64,000 nt of DNA, taken from Galdieria partita. Taxonomy: Eukaryota; Rhodophyta; Bangiophyceae; Galdieriales; Galdieriaceae. The notes below the pieces were generated by a model. That model was not told the DNA's origin. It saw only the letters and a program-made list of their open reading frames with translations, and did no database searches. The translations under genes were made by a program, and so were the position numbers. The first letter of the stretch is position 1; each line of letters starts with the position of its first letter. Below are positions 36,869 to 48,160 of this stretch, in pieces. The stretch covers positions 1 through 64,000 of the forward strand of contig BQMJ01000068.1 in NCBI GenBank assembly GCA_025991245.1, given 5' to 3'.

Positions 36869-38984
36869 ATGTCGAGTGGTTTCCAACGACGAGATATGTA
36901 TGACAGTGTTGTAGTCGATAGAGAGCAAGACGTGGTTTTAACAACTGGACAGTTGTACGTGTTGCAGGTTTCGCCGGGAAGTTGATCGTTCTTTTAAACC
37001 AGTTATTCCTTTCGCCCCACATCTCTTTGGAAGTGGAAAGACACGTTTCGTAAAAAGTTATTTAGAACTCGTGAAGAGCATGTGTGAAAGAGCACTAATA
37101 GGACCTGAGAACATAAGTGATTGTGAAAAAGACCGCAGGAGATCCTTTTTGGACAAGTTACATGAAGCCGTTTTACTTTATGTGGATATGAGACACCTAG
37201 AACCCACCAATCCCATTGAAGAAAGGCGAAACCTGGAGTGGGCTGTCTACTACTTATTATACCGATCTGCTTGTAAGCAGAAGGGTTTGTCACTTATGAG
37301 TCCTCAAGACGTATACAAAAAAATCCCGCTTCTTCCAGAATTTTTACTTCCTGAGCTGCGGAAGATTTTGGGTATTTCTTCTGATCAGTTTCTTCTTGTT
37401 GCCTTTGATGAAATTGGTATGTTATATTCAAGAGGACAATATTTTGATCTAGAAGTGAATGACGGTAGAGTTCGTCCGTACAACGACTTCTTTCGTATTC
37501 TTTGGGAACTTTGTCTAGAGGACAATGTATTCTTTATTGTTGTTGGAAAAAGTGAAGGCTTAAGTATACATAATTACGCAATTTCAGTATCCAGGGTTGA
37601 GTTGACGTTTATTCCTCTTTCACCACTTGAAAAGCATAGCATCATTGAACATTTGGAGAAAAGTTCTTCTTCTATGTTTACTGGGAGTCCTAAAGTTTCA
37701 CAAATCCTTTGTCATCAACACTTTTCAACCAGTGAACTTGCAGAATTGTTACTAGAACTTACTGGTGGTGTTCCTGGTTTACTTGTGAAAGCAATCAACT
37801 ACCTTTTGCATTGTAAATTATCACAAGACCACTTGTTATTATCTAAAGAAAGCTTTTGGATGATAATGAATGATTCCATAGCGACAAATTATTGTGTTGA
37901 TCCATTGTTGCCTCGTTTGAGTAGTCTTAGTGAGACGCGTCAACGTTTGTTAAAAATGCTTACTTTGTTGGCATTATATCATATTCGGTTTGAGTTGGGT
38001 GAACTTGTGCACCTTAGCTCTACTTGTGATATATTTCTGTTTGATCTAGTAACAGATATGTGCTTTTATCGTCGGTTGATTGTAGATGAAAACCATCACG
38101 AACGCTATGAAGTGTTGATTCCCAAGTTACTGATTAGATATATTGAGCAAAGCGTAAAGAACGATAGGTTGGAATGGTTACTATTACAAACCCTCAAGTC
38201 ACAGCCTGTGGAATTCTTTTATGAATCAAAATGTCGAGTTTTCGAAGGTCTCGTTGCCATAATGTTTTATTTACATTTTTGTTATCACCCGACAGACAGT
38301 TTGATGTTTTCTATTCTTGGTCAGTTGTCTTCTGTTTGGAAAGAGATGAATTTAAAGTTTTCCTCTGAATCTACTGCTTACTATATGAAATCTATACATT
38401 ATACTAGATCTACATCAGAAATAGAGAGAACGACATTCGGTATCAATGACTGGAAAGAAATTGTGGAAGAAATGTTAGAATTCGAAAAGATATATATTCC
38501 ATTTGAGCCAACATCTCGTAGTCCAGATATATTATTCAAGTTGCATGGAAGAACGAGCGGACAGAATTTGATTGTGGGTATTGCTTGTAAAGGACGATGG
38601 AGTTCAAATGGTATTAGATGGAATGAAATAGTGGATGAAGCTTGCAAGTTTTTGCAACCAGTTCATGATCAAGTCTTGACTGTTCATCCTACATTACATT
38701 GCATGTTGGTCATCATGAGTACTAAGCTATCGACTAGTGTTGCAACTGACTTGAATCATTCTAGTCATTGTTATTCCTTTGGCGATAGAGTAGCAGGAGA
38801 TTTCAGGATTCCTCTTAATTGTGAATTGATCATTCTTTCTGAATCCGATGTAGAAAACTTTATTGGTAAAGATATTTTGTCGAGTTTAAGGAGTGCTTTC
38901 AAGTCTACGGATAATCCACATTCGAGAAGTATTGGAATCTCAACAGTGCAAGAAATGGTTTTATCTCTTTCCAAAAATATTTAG
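36869..38984 (+). CDS. NTPase plus REase-fold nuclease protein, forward copy
   Basis: Homologous along its whole length to the reverse copy at 39767-41872, at roughly half identity by eye. Its N-terminus (MSSGFQRRD...VVVDREQD, from 36869) aligns with MSLGEKW...AVVDREED of that copy. Parts in order: N-terminal leader, Walker A (HLFGSGKT, about 37020), a YVDMRHL strand, Walker B (LLVAFDEIG, about 37385), an IVVGKSEG sensor-like strand, a GGVPGLL helix and a C-terminal restriction-endonuclease-like domain with SPDILFKL and IACKGRW (about 38520-38600). The family is the Crinkler/RHS-like NTPase-nuclease class. It looks nearly whole, with about one break. No intron is needed in the main frame, 37071-38984. 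Confidence 0.65.
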
Positions 38985-39262
38985 AAATAGCATCTTATTG
39001 CTGTTTGGATCCATATTGGTTTGTTTATGAGAGAATTATTCGAAAGGTTCAATTCGTTTGTAAAGAAAGTCAATTTTCCATTATTTTTGTACTATTTTAT
39101 CGTACTTTGTCGAAGAACTCTTAAACGAGTTTAGTAGTGCAACTTTTCAAATTCATTGTTGTTTACATATAAACTCGTTATGTACTGTTACAAATTCAAT
39201 GTCTTTATGGTTAATGAGAAAGAACTAAGCTCTCTTTGTTTTTCTGTTTACCATTTCATAGA

Positions 39263-39574
39263 ATGTCTTCAAGATTGGATTCAACTATATCTCACTTCCA
39301 ACATGTTCTTCGTGGTTTTATGAGTCCAATCAAGGAAAAATCAGAAAGTGACAAGAAGTTAATTCTAGAGTTGTCAACTAGACTTTCTTGTTCGATACAC
39401 GATCTGTGTACACCAGTAAAACTGAATTTCAAAAGTTTATGTGATCAAACTCAGTATGGCCTCTGTACCCTCTTTAAGAGTAACGTGGAAAGTAACAGTA
39501 TTCCAACAAGACTACGGTATTCCTCTAGCAATACTGGAGTAGACAATCAGTTCATTTTAAAAATATATACTTGA
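39263..39574 (+). CDS. Small hypothetical protein between the convergent NTPase-nuclease genes
   Basis: An ATG-started frame of 103 residues (MSSRLDSTISHFQHVL...), Ser/Leu-rich, with several Cys, no signal peptide, no membrane segment and no recognised domain. It lies in the gap between two convergent genes. A pyrimidine-rich CCATTTCATAG directly before the ATG could be a splice acceptor, so it might instead be a 3' exon of a longer transcript. Coding status is uncertain. Confidence 0.35.
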   Translation: MSSRLDSTISHFQHVLRGFMSPIKEKSESDKKLILELSTRLSCSIHDLCTPVKLNFKSLCDQTQYGLCTLFKSNVESNSIPTRLRYSSSNTGVDNQFILKIYT

Positions 39575-39766
39575 AGACTCAGTGAAAAACCAAAAAGAGA
39601 TGCAAGCAATTATACAACTTGTGAACTTTTGACACTGTTCAGCAGCAATCATCATCCAAGTATGGAATACAATGAGTACATTTTAAAAAAAAGTTTTCAA
39701 ACATATTTAGTTTACAGTTTGTCATAAAAACAACCGAATGAGTGATTGAGTGTAAGAATTCAAACT

Positions 39767-41872
39767 TTATTGCCAACTCATGAAACTGTCACGGGCTCTT
39801 CGAAGTAAGTTGAATCCTAAATCCCCGAAAGGAGGATTATCACTCGTAGAGAATGCTCTTTCTAGTCCATTCAATATTTCTCTGTCAATGAGCATTTCTA
39901 CATCGCTTTCACAAAGAATAACAAGTTCACAATTAGGAGGAATTGAAAAAGGATTCCCTCCAATACGCATTCCACTCGTATAACATCGACTCTGATTACC
40001 CAACTCGCTTGTAACATTGAGTGCTAATTTTGTACTAACTATAATAAGCATACAATGACAAATTTTCAATGGCTTCGATAAAACTTGTCTAGAAACAGGA
40101 TCAAGAAATTTCTTAGCTTCTTCAATAATATCTGACCAGCCAATTCCTTCCGATTTCCAACGACCTTTACAAGCAACTCCCACCATAAGAACGTTGGAGT
40201 CATCGGGAGAATGCAATTTGAACATAATATCAGGACTATAAGAATTCGCTTCCTTTGGAATATAGACTTTGTCAAAACAAAGTGCTTTGTGAATAATCCT
40301 GTTCCATTCATTACATCCAAATGTTTTCTCTTCCTTGTTTGATTTACTTCTTCTTTTTTTACCACGACTAACCGACATCATGTAATGAAGAGGTGAAGGT
40401 CCATTGATAGGAAGTTCCATTTCTTTCCATATGGCAGATAATCTACCCAACAACTCCCTAAACTCATTTCGTATTGTTGACGATAGCATCAAAACAAGTC
40501 GTATAGCAACAATTCCTTCAAATACACGACATTTGGATGAAAAGAAACAATCCACTGGCTCCATATTAAGTGATCCCAAAAGTATCTTCTCTAATAAAGA
40601 GAAAGATGATGCGTTGTTGAGATTTATAATAAACACCTTTGGAAACAGAACTTGGAAAGTATTATCATCAATAGGATATCGATAGAATCCCATTTCAGTA
40701 ACAGCATCAAATAAATAAGACTCCGAGTTGAGTTCATCGTCCGCTTTAAAGGGTATACGATACAGTGCCATCATTAGTAGCATATCAAGTACACTTCTTC
40801 TACTCTCATCCAAAGTTGATATACGTGTTACAAACGGCTGAGAGCAAACTGTTCTAAAACCATCCTCCTTCATACACGATAGACAATCTTCTTTCGACCT
40901 AAAAGATTGTCCTCTTGTTTGTACATAATTCAAAAGCATATTCACTGCACGAGTAAGCAAACCAGGAACTCCACCTGTATACTCCAATAGAGCCTCTGCC
41001 AATTCATTTACTGAAAAAGAACGATTACATAGAATATCACAAACTCGAAATTGAGTCTGTACTTTGAGGTGACTTTTTTCAAGGAATTCAAAGATACTGG
41101 ACCAGTTTAACGGTGATAGCGAAATAAAATGTAATAACACCTTTGATACTGAAGCTGTATAATTCTTAATACTTAAACCCTTGCTTTTCCCAACAACAAT
41201 AAAGAATACATTGTCTTGTTTACAGAGTCCCCGAACAATACCAAAAAAGTCGTTGTATGGACGAACTCTACCATCCGGGGTTCTTTTCAAATGAAATTCG
41301 TCGTAACTCTCATCTAGAACACCAACTTCATCAAAAGCAACAAGAAGAAACTGATCAGTACGCAGGTTTAATATGTCTCGTAAAAGTGTGACAAGGTTCA
41401 AGGCTTCCATTTCCACAGTCTCGTAGGCTTGCGTCTTTCGCATCAATGGAATGCCAACTTGAAAGCAGGCAGTCTTGATTATCAAGTAGTAGACAGCCCA
41501 CTCCAGACTTTTTTCTTTAGGTTCAGTGGGTTTGAGCTCTGTCAAATCCACATAAAGCAAAACGGCTTCACGTAACTTGTCCAAAAACTCTTTCCTGGAA
41601 GGGTCTGAAGCAAAAGACGACAGGGAAGTTTCACGAAACCTCTGCACCAACTCCAAATAGCTTAGGCAAAACGTCGTTTTGCCAGAGCCAAATAAGTGGG
41701 GCGCAAATGGGACAGTTGCGCGATAAAAAGGACTGCTTGTTTCAGCCCTAAGTTCATATCGGTTACTTTCAAGGTGATACAGTTGTTCTGTCACACGATA
41801 CACATCTTCTTCGCGGTCAACTACAGCAAACTGAACCAAACTGCCAACTCCCCACTTTTCACCTAAGCTCAT
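39767..41872 (-). CDS. NTPase plus REase-fold nuclease protein, reverse copy (intact)
   Basis: A single-exon protein of 701 residues. I start at MSLGEKW (41872) because the forward paralogue begins MSSGF at the same place; the frame opens further upstream at 41935 without a better ATG. Parts: Walker A HLFGSGKT (GSGKT at residues 62-66), Walker B FLLVAFDE (181-182), strand VFFIVVGKSKG (222-232), a helical region with EYTGGVPGLL (298-306), and a C-terminal nuclease-like domain with SPDIMFKL (D548) and VACKGRW (K569). PD...xxK is the core of the PD-(D/E)XK fold; the usual acidic residue two before the Lys is Ala here, so activity is not assured. This fits the NTPase-REase architecture of Crinkler/RHS-type proteins. 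Ligand and target are unknown. Confidence 0.8.
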   Translation of the reverse strand: MSLGEKWGVGSLVQFAVVDREEDVYRVTEQLYHLESNRYELRAETSSPFYRATVPFAPHLFGSGKTTFCLSYLELVQRFRETSLSSFASDPSRKEFLDKLREAVLLYVDLTELKPTEPKEKSLEWAVYYLIIKTACFQVGIPLMRKTQAYETVEMEALNLVTLLRDILNLRTDQFLLVAFDEVGVLDESYDEFHLKRTPDGRVRPYNDFFGIVRGLCKQDNVFFIVVGKSKGLSIKNYTASVSKVLLHFISLSPLNWSSIFEFLEKSHLKVQTQFRVCDILCNRSFSVNELAEALLEYTGGVPGLLTRAVNMLLNYVQTRGQSFRSKEDCLSCMKEDGFRTVCSQPFVTRISTLDESRRSVLDMLLMMALYRIPFKADDELNSESYLFDAVTEMGFYRYPIDDNTFQVLFPKVFIINLNNASSFSLLEKILLGSLNMEPVDCFFSSKCRVFEGIVAIRLVLMLSSTIRNEFRELLGRLSAIWKEMELPINGPSPLHYMMSVSRGKKRRSKSNKEEKTFGCNEWNRIIHKALCFDKVYIPKEANSYSPDIMFKLHSPDDSNVLMVGVACKGRWKSEGIGWSDIIEEAKKFLDPVSRQVLSKPLKICHCMLIIVSTKLALNVTSELGNQSRCYTSGMRIGGNPFSIPPNCELVILCESDVEMLIDREILNGLERAFSTSDNPPFGDLGFNLLRRARDSFMSWQ

Positions 41873-42400
41873 CGTCGCCCAAAATAAAATTAAGCAGTGA
41901 ATTGTGCTCATTGGGTTGCTTTCGTTTGTTAGCACAAAAAGTATTCAGAATAGACTCAAATAGAACATTAGATTGTCTTTTATGGAGGATAATCGTTACA
42001 AAACATTTTCTGTGTTTGGGCATGGATGGCAATATTGAATGATTGAAAGGCATTCATACTAGAAGGATCAAATATTCCCTTGTCAACTGAAAGTCCGCAA
42101 GTTGCAAGATTCGAATGCTTTTTACGCATCTTGTGTTTGGGACATCAAAGGTTTCTCAAGTGTGGAATAACCAACTTTGCCTTACGCATTCCGAATGCGT
42201 AGAAGTGGAAAGCACGATTGGCCAACACCTCCAAACGTTTGCAACTTTTGAAAATGGGTTGGCCTGTCTGAGATTGGAATAGGAGAGAAAATTGGAAAAT
42301 TTCTCTAGATGCTCTACTAAACGAGACTTTATATATAGTGTTCAATTCTCTCCAAGTTCCTCACGGGATTCGCTTTCAGACTACACTTTTAGAATGGATG
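41873..42400. other. 5' flank of the reverse NTPase-nuclease gene
   Basis: No supportable gene. Reverse frames at 41859-42053 and 42145-42345 are short and featureless. The stretch probably carries the promoter; TATATATAG lies at about 42331. Confidence 0.4.
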
Positions 42401-44030
42401 GGCAATGAAGCACTTGGTAGATCTCCAATTGACCCTGATTTCCTCAAGTTTTTACTTTGATTGTCCAGAAGAATGGCTTCAAATATATTAAATGTCCTAA
42501 AGAAACGTTATTTGTATTTGTTTATTGACGAAATTTGGAACATTAAAACTGAGAAATTTTTCGATGTTTCAAGATTGGATAAAGCCTGACAAAGTCATTA
42601 GAATGTTTAATGTTTATCGTTCCTTTTTAGGAGTTTTAGTGAACTTTTTAGCTGTGTCTTTTGCACTTTTTATTTCTGCAGGGAGGTCGGACTCGACAAC
42701 TAGTAGACAAGAAGATGCTACGCCTTTCTCGAATAATATTCAATGTTCTTCGTTTGGGGTCTTTTTCTGAAGAAACTGTAAAGTCTTTGATACCAAATAT
42801 GGAGAACAAGAACTAGTCAGTTTTAAAAGTACTTCTCCTAGTCATTGTAAAGGACATCGATGGTTCTTCAAACAACTGTATGCAATTGTATTCGTTAGTA
42901 TATTATTGATTGGTAGATGTGAAAGTTGAAATAGTTTTTGTTATCTTTCAGAGGATGAAATAAGAAAGGAAAGTGGAGAAAATGATTCCAAGTCGTTCTC
43001 TGGCAGTAACTCTCTTTCTCTCATATGATAACAGAATCAAGGATTTCTGTTTCTTCTATGCTTTTTGTCATTATTTTAGAATTTTGTATTTCAATGAGAG
43101 ATACTCCGTTTGATACTTTTGAGTCATTCTAAATAATGTCTTGGACATTGCGAAACATTTTGGTTTTTGTTATCTGAACTGTTCGAGCGATGAACGAGAC
43201 AAAGACGTCCAAACAATTCTTAGCCAAGCTGAAAAAACATTGTTCAAGTTGGTCTGTCGAAAGACTGTTTTGAAGGGCATCAAAAGTTACTATCGAAAAT
43301 TCACTCCTATTCGTTTTATTTGAATTTCGTTTTAGTGGTAGTTTCAATTTTGCGAATATGTTTACTCTCTATGTTCGATGGTATTTCTGTTCCAAACTAG
43401 GAGAATTGAGTATATTTTGACATAGTCTTATAGAAGAGTATCAATAGAATCTAGTAAACCGTTAGCAGCTTCAAGGTGGATCCTATTCTCAAGTATGTTT
43501 CAGCATTTGGTTCGACAGTGATTGGAATCAATACTTGTAGCGAAGAAACTTTTCACACTTGGAAACTATTTTTCGAAAAGTATTTATCAAAAGATGGAAT
43601 ATTTGGTTTCATTCGACAGGCCTGATGTTCTTATTCGAGTGACAGATAGAAAGACAATTCTGTCCTTGCTATTCAAGATGAATCTTCTTCAGAGCAAACA
43701 CCTATGGAGACTGAAGCCATCAAGGAGAGAGTATATTTGATAGCTATTGCATTGAAGTGTTTTCAAGTTCTGGTGTTGGATGCTTAATGATTAAGGCAGA
43801 AGTTGCTAAATTTTTACATCCATTGGCGTCACAGCTTGAATTGGAACAGAATAATTTAACAGCCATTCAGTTGATTGTAAGCAACAAGTATACTGGAGAG
43901 GTTTCCAGACAATTTAGTGATAATCAGAATGGGATATTGAATAGTGGAGTTTATTGTGAAGCCAACAATAATAATATTGTTTGCAGTTCTATCAACTCTG
44001 AGATAGAGCCATTGAATATGCAATAAGAAT
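42400..44030 (+). pseudogene. Fossil of a third NTPase-nuclease copy
   Basis: Forward-strand remnants in family order. A Walker B-like LYLFIDEIWNI (about 42510) resembles LLVAFDEVGVL of the intact copy. A PDVLIRV stretch (about 43620) resembles SPDILFKL, and a frame at 43757-44026 with AEVAKFLHPL resembles DEACKFLQP. The Walker A is not recognised. It is broken in several places and much more diverged than the two neighbouring copies, so it is older. Confidence 0.55.
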
Positions 44031-45388
44031 GTTATAATACATCCTCATTGTCAAGTTGAAGTATGTTCAACTACATCTTTGCAAACCTTTTTCAATCGCA
44101 AGTCTAGTAAAGATCTTGAAAGAGTGTTTGAAGAATATATTGTGATGTTACGAGGCTTCGTTCATTGAACACAAGTACAATGGATTTGTCTACTCCGAAG
44201 TCTTTTCCTTATTGAAATGATACAATAGCAAGGCATGATATTCCCTTCATATTTGACTGGATACATGAGTCTCTTGAGAAAGAAGACTGGATTCTATTCT
44301 AAGATAAATAGTTTTGTGGTTATTTTTATCCAATTTAAAAAGTGAAATCTCAGTTTTGATAAAATTCAATTTTAATTTCAAAGAACAAGAGTCTTCCGAA
44401 TGTTAATAAAAAAACTTGAGATTTGTACAACACTTTGAAAAGGAGAATGACTGAGGTAGCCAAATATGCTGCCAAATATTTCTTTCTAAGAAGGTTGGAG
44501 ACTCGATACTTGCATGCTTCACTTTGTTATCTATAGATACAAGAAAGATCTAAAAAGGATTCTTGTTGATAAACGAGTTGAAGAGTCATACTCTTAGTTT
44601 CAACAGTTGCATTAATTCTTAGCAAATAAGTGTCCAACGTACTCATTTTGACAATCAAATTATTCGATAAACTTTTCTAGTTGGATAAATGGCAATGTGG
44701 AAATGTGAATGAGACTCACAGCGAAGAGAAATCCCAAAGAATGGAAAAAGTCATTCTCAATGCAAAGAATGAATGAGTCTGAGAGAGAGTAAGGAAGAGC
44801 GTTTCATGATTTCATTTGAAAGTGTTCAATCTTGGATCATTGTCTTCATTGTTGAAAAATGTAATAGGATAGGAACAATGGTGATGATAAGCACCAAAGT
44901 GTGTGTAACAAACTTGTTCAAATAGTTGTTGCAGATGATCATAAAGGGAATATTGAATACTGAAATGTTATAAAGTCTATAGCCTTAACAGATTTTGGAG
45001 AAGCATACAAATATTCAATGGAACGGTGAAAATTGTGTAAGTTTGTATTTAACGTCATTTTATAAGCAGATTGGAAAAATCTTCATATATCAACGGCTCA
45101 TAAACACAGCAGAGAAAATCAACTTCAATTCATTGTAAAATGGAAGCAAGTTCGTAGATGAAGCTAATCCCAGCATAGTGAAGAATGTCTCCCTCTTGTC
45201 CGAATTGCTTAACAATTCAAGTTGTTTTTGCAACAGCCTTACGAGAGAGATCGACCGGAAAGAAGCTGAAAAACACAAAAGTAAAACATGAAACGATATG
45301 ATTACTGATGACTCAATAATTATTTTTAAGGAAACAACTATACAAAAGCAACTTATTATGACCGTTTTGCTTGTATAAATTCCAATTC
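44030..45388. other. Spacer without supportable genes
   Basis: AT-rich and not matching repeats A or B by eye. The reverse frame at 45090-45278 (62 codons) lies just downstream of the decayed SAS-6-like gene and has no recognised features. Confidence 0.45.
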
Positions 45389-47153
45389 TTATTTATCCAC
45401 TAGTATTTCTCTTCTATTGGTTCTTGCAGCAGAAGAAGCATTGTTATCCCACAAGTTCTTCTCTAAAGCACTCGAAATAGAATGATCTTTCTTATCAGCA
45501 GCAGCTCCTAAAGGTTGTGTAGCAAATGAAGATTTCCAAGGCTTCGAAATAATATGACTAGTCAATTGCATTTCATTCAATTCCTTATTGAGCCAATTGA
45601 TCAATTGCTGATTACTTTCCAATATTTTCTAGTTCTCTTCCAATTTCGCTTGAGAATCCTGGAAAGACTGACTCAAATGCTCCAATTCGCTTTCTTTGTT
45701 TGAAAGCTTTTGATTCAAAACTTGAATATCTTGCATGAGTTGTTCTATTTTACGTTGTTTCTCTTGTAATAGTTGTTCTTGTTGGTTGGCAATGGTTGTC
45801 TTCATTTTAGCTTTTTGTCTCGTATTCTTCAACTCTTCCTGAAGTTTTTCAATAATATCATTGCCTTTGTTGATCTCTGCAATAGAATGTTTTAGTTTCT
45901 CTCCCAAACGACTAAGACTTGTGCGATAATTTTCCAATTGAGTCTTCAAATTTTCTTTTTCTTCTTTTTCCTTAGAGAAAATTGAATATTCTCTGTTTTG
46001 TATGTTGACATTTCATTACCTTTTCCCATTCACGAGAGTAATATTCTGATTGAGTTTGCCATCCTTCTATTTGATGAGACAACTCTCGATTTCTCTTTTT
46101 CAACTCTTCCAAGTGACTATTTTTTTGTTCCAAGTCTGCAAAATAATGGCAGGCTCTTGTTTGACGGTTTTCATTTCGACTGTTAGCTGATTATACTCCA
46201 ACTCCAGTTCATCTCTCTTTGAACGCATTTGCTTCAAATCTTTTTGAGTTTGCTCTAACAAGTCTCGTAATTCAGATAATTGGGTATTCCATTGTTCAGC
46301 TTTTCGCTTCCAAACAAGCGTTCCCTCTTCATACAATTGAAAACCTTTGTTTTTCTGTACTTTAACTCTTTCAATAATTTCTCTTTTTCAGCTTCTTTCT
46401 CTTCTCTCATTTGGCTCAATTGTTGCTCCTTTCTCGTTGCCATTCTTCACGTTGACGCTCTATTACAAAAAATATACCAGTGAGAAATGCCATCATTGAA
46501 TGATTTCAATCAGTTACCATTATCTGATTCGACTTGACGTAGTTGAATAGAGAGTTGTTCATTTTTACTCTTTTCTTGTCCCAATTGAGTTTCCAAAGTA
46601 GCAACTTGTGACTGCATATTCTCTATAGTTCTGTATAGTCTGCTCAACGATAATTTAAAGTGACTAGATTCAATTATATATAGTTTAAACACAAGTTGAT
46701 AAGAAGGCTTATCCTTCTTACTTTTGTATGGTTTCTTGATTAGCAATCTTTACACTGACATAAATAATTCATTGTTCGGAGTCGAGCATTTCGTTCGATT
46801 GAAAAAGTAGCCCATTCTTTGTCTTTCATAGACAACGTGGCTTCAAGTCTTTCTTTTTGCTCTCTGCACAACAAATCGTGAAACTTGCTCGGAAAACGTT
46901 AAAAGTCTGCCAACAGATTGGGTTGGTGTTTGAGGATAAGAAAGCTATTTTCATCCTAACAACACACGTAGAACAAAAAGGGATCCCATTCGTCAGAAAT
47001 TTCCAAACGAAATATCGTATTGGCAACATTTTTGGTTTCATAACAAGTGGTGATAGTAACGGTCAGCTTGGTGTGCTCTCCATTGAGAAAAGTAAATTTT
47101 ACTAGCAAAGTTTGAGTGCTATCATATGAAAGATTCTCCATCTTTTCTAACAT
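45389..47153 (-). pseudogene. SAS6: Decayed SAS-6-like centriole cartwheel gene
   Basis: SAS-6 forms the nine-fold hub of centrioles: a globular head, a long coiled coil and a short tail. The head starts at MLEKMENLSYD (47153) and includes FRLEISDEWDPF, then LILKHQPNLLADF and RFPSKFHDLL, the counterpart of the animal pattern DPFFLY...SLKxQQGLLVDFxxFPxKFxDLL. A coiled coil follows (about 46650-45650) with KGNDIIEKLQEELK and IANQQEQLLQEK, like the distal SAS-6 coil. Then comes SNQQLINWLNKELNEMQ, a near-diagnostic C-terminal motif. The frame is interrupted by in-frame stops at 46956-46958, 46899-46901 and 45629-45631 and by shifts in the coil (near 46420, 46340 and 46150). Two introns still look usable (about 46456-46516 and 45972-46022). 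The second half of the head is not recognisable. XRCC4 shares the head fold but lacks the tail motif. Confidence 0.72.
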
Positions 47154-47529
47154 TGTTTCGTGGAGAAATTTCCTTTTGCACAGCTCAAATAGCCAACAAG
47201 AACTACAACGAACAACAGTCCGATCCGACAACAAAATTCATTTTGGATCGCACAAATTGAACATGCGTTTGTTCTTTTCAGATGTGCGAACCCGTTTGTA
47301 GTTACTTGCAACTTGTCTTTTTGGTAGTGAAATAGGAAAATTAGCTCATGCGAAAACTTTGGCATTGTTTCGTTTCTTCCACTATCCAAAACATACTATA
47401 TAGACCCATCACTCATTGACTGGTTCAATTCATCTTCCATACAAAGTCCATCAGGGTTTCCCTGATAGACGACTCGTTCCATAAAGCCAATTATTATTAC
47501 TATTTAAACGTGGGTTATTCTTGCGAATT

Positions 47530-48160
47530 CACTCAACAACTAATCTAAATTCTGTCAAGTTTTTATCAGAACGAGAAGTTGTTCCGAATGAAGCAAGTAT
47601 AGAGTTTCCCAACGCATAGTCTTCTTAAATATCTCTGATATCCAATTGACTATTTAAGGCGTATCTTCAGTATTTTTAGGTCCTGATTTTGCAAAGGTAA
47701 CCAAAAGGGAAAACGTCAGTTGGTCGGTATTGAGACCTGATATATTTGAAGTTATATTGGAATTTTAAGCCAGCGAAGAACCAGTTTTATTGGAGAACTT
47801 ACCAGAGTCAGATGCTATTATGAAACCGGAAGATGATGAAGTAATTGTTATGATACAGGAGTTGTTGGAAACGAGAATCAAACCTGTTGTTGAAGAGGAA
47901 GGAGGAAATATATTATATTGAGGATATCATCCGGAAACTAGTATTGTAGAATTGAAATTGCAAGGTTCATGTACGCCTGTAGTTCGAATATAGTGGCTTT
48001 AAAAAGTGGAGTAGAGAATATGCTTATGCACTGTATTCCTAAAGTTAAAGGTGTGAGAGAAGTTGTAAGTGAAGAACGACAGAAAATGGAACAAGCAAGT
48101 AGAGAACAAATGCAAAGTTTAGAACAAAGATTGCGAGACTCCGGTGTATTGAGAAGTTGA
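47530..48160 (+). pseudogene. NFU1: Decayed NFU1 iron-sulfur cluster scaffold gene
   Basis: NFU1 delivers [4Fe-4S] clusters in mitochondria. The N-terminal domain is visible as NSVKFLSEREVVPNEAS (from about 47550), then GVSSVFLGPDFAKVTK (about 47660) and WSVLRPDIFEVILEF. The NifU domain follows: [40 protein letters not shown], then in another frame ACSSNIVALKSGVENML and a helical tail ending RDSGVLRS (48158-48160 stop). The second Cys of the CxxC site is recovered only by a one-base shift next to TGTACGCCTGT (about 47969). In-frame stops include those after ILY and after VILEF, plus several near 47610-47660. This is a pseudogene; a working copy is expected elsewhere. Confidence 0.8.

Noticed and set aside
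45389-46746. Intact coiled-coil (golgin or kinesin-like) gene
   Set aside because: The frames do not join even with introns, and head and tail motifs identify a decayed SAS-6-like gene.
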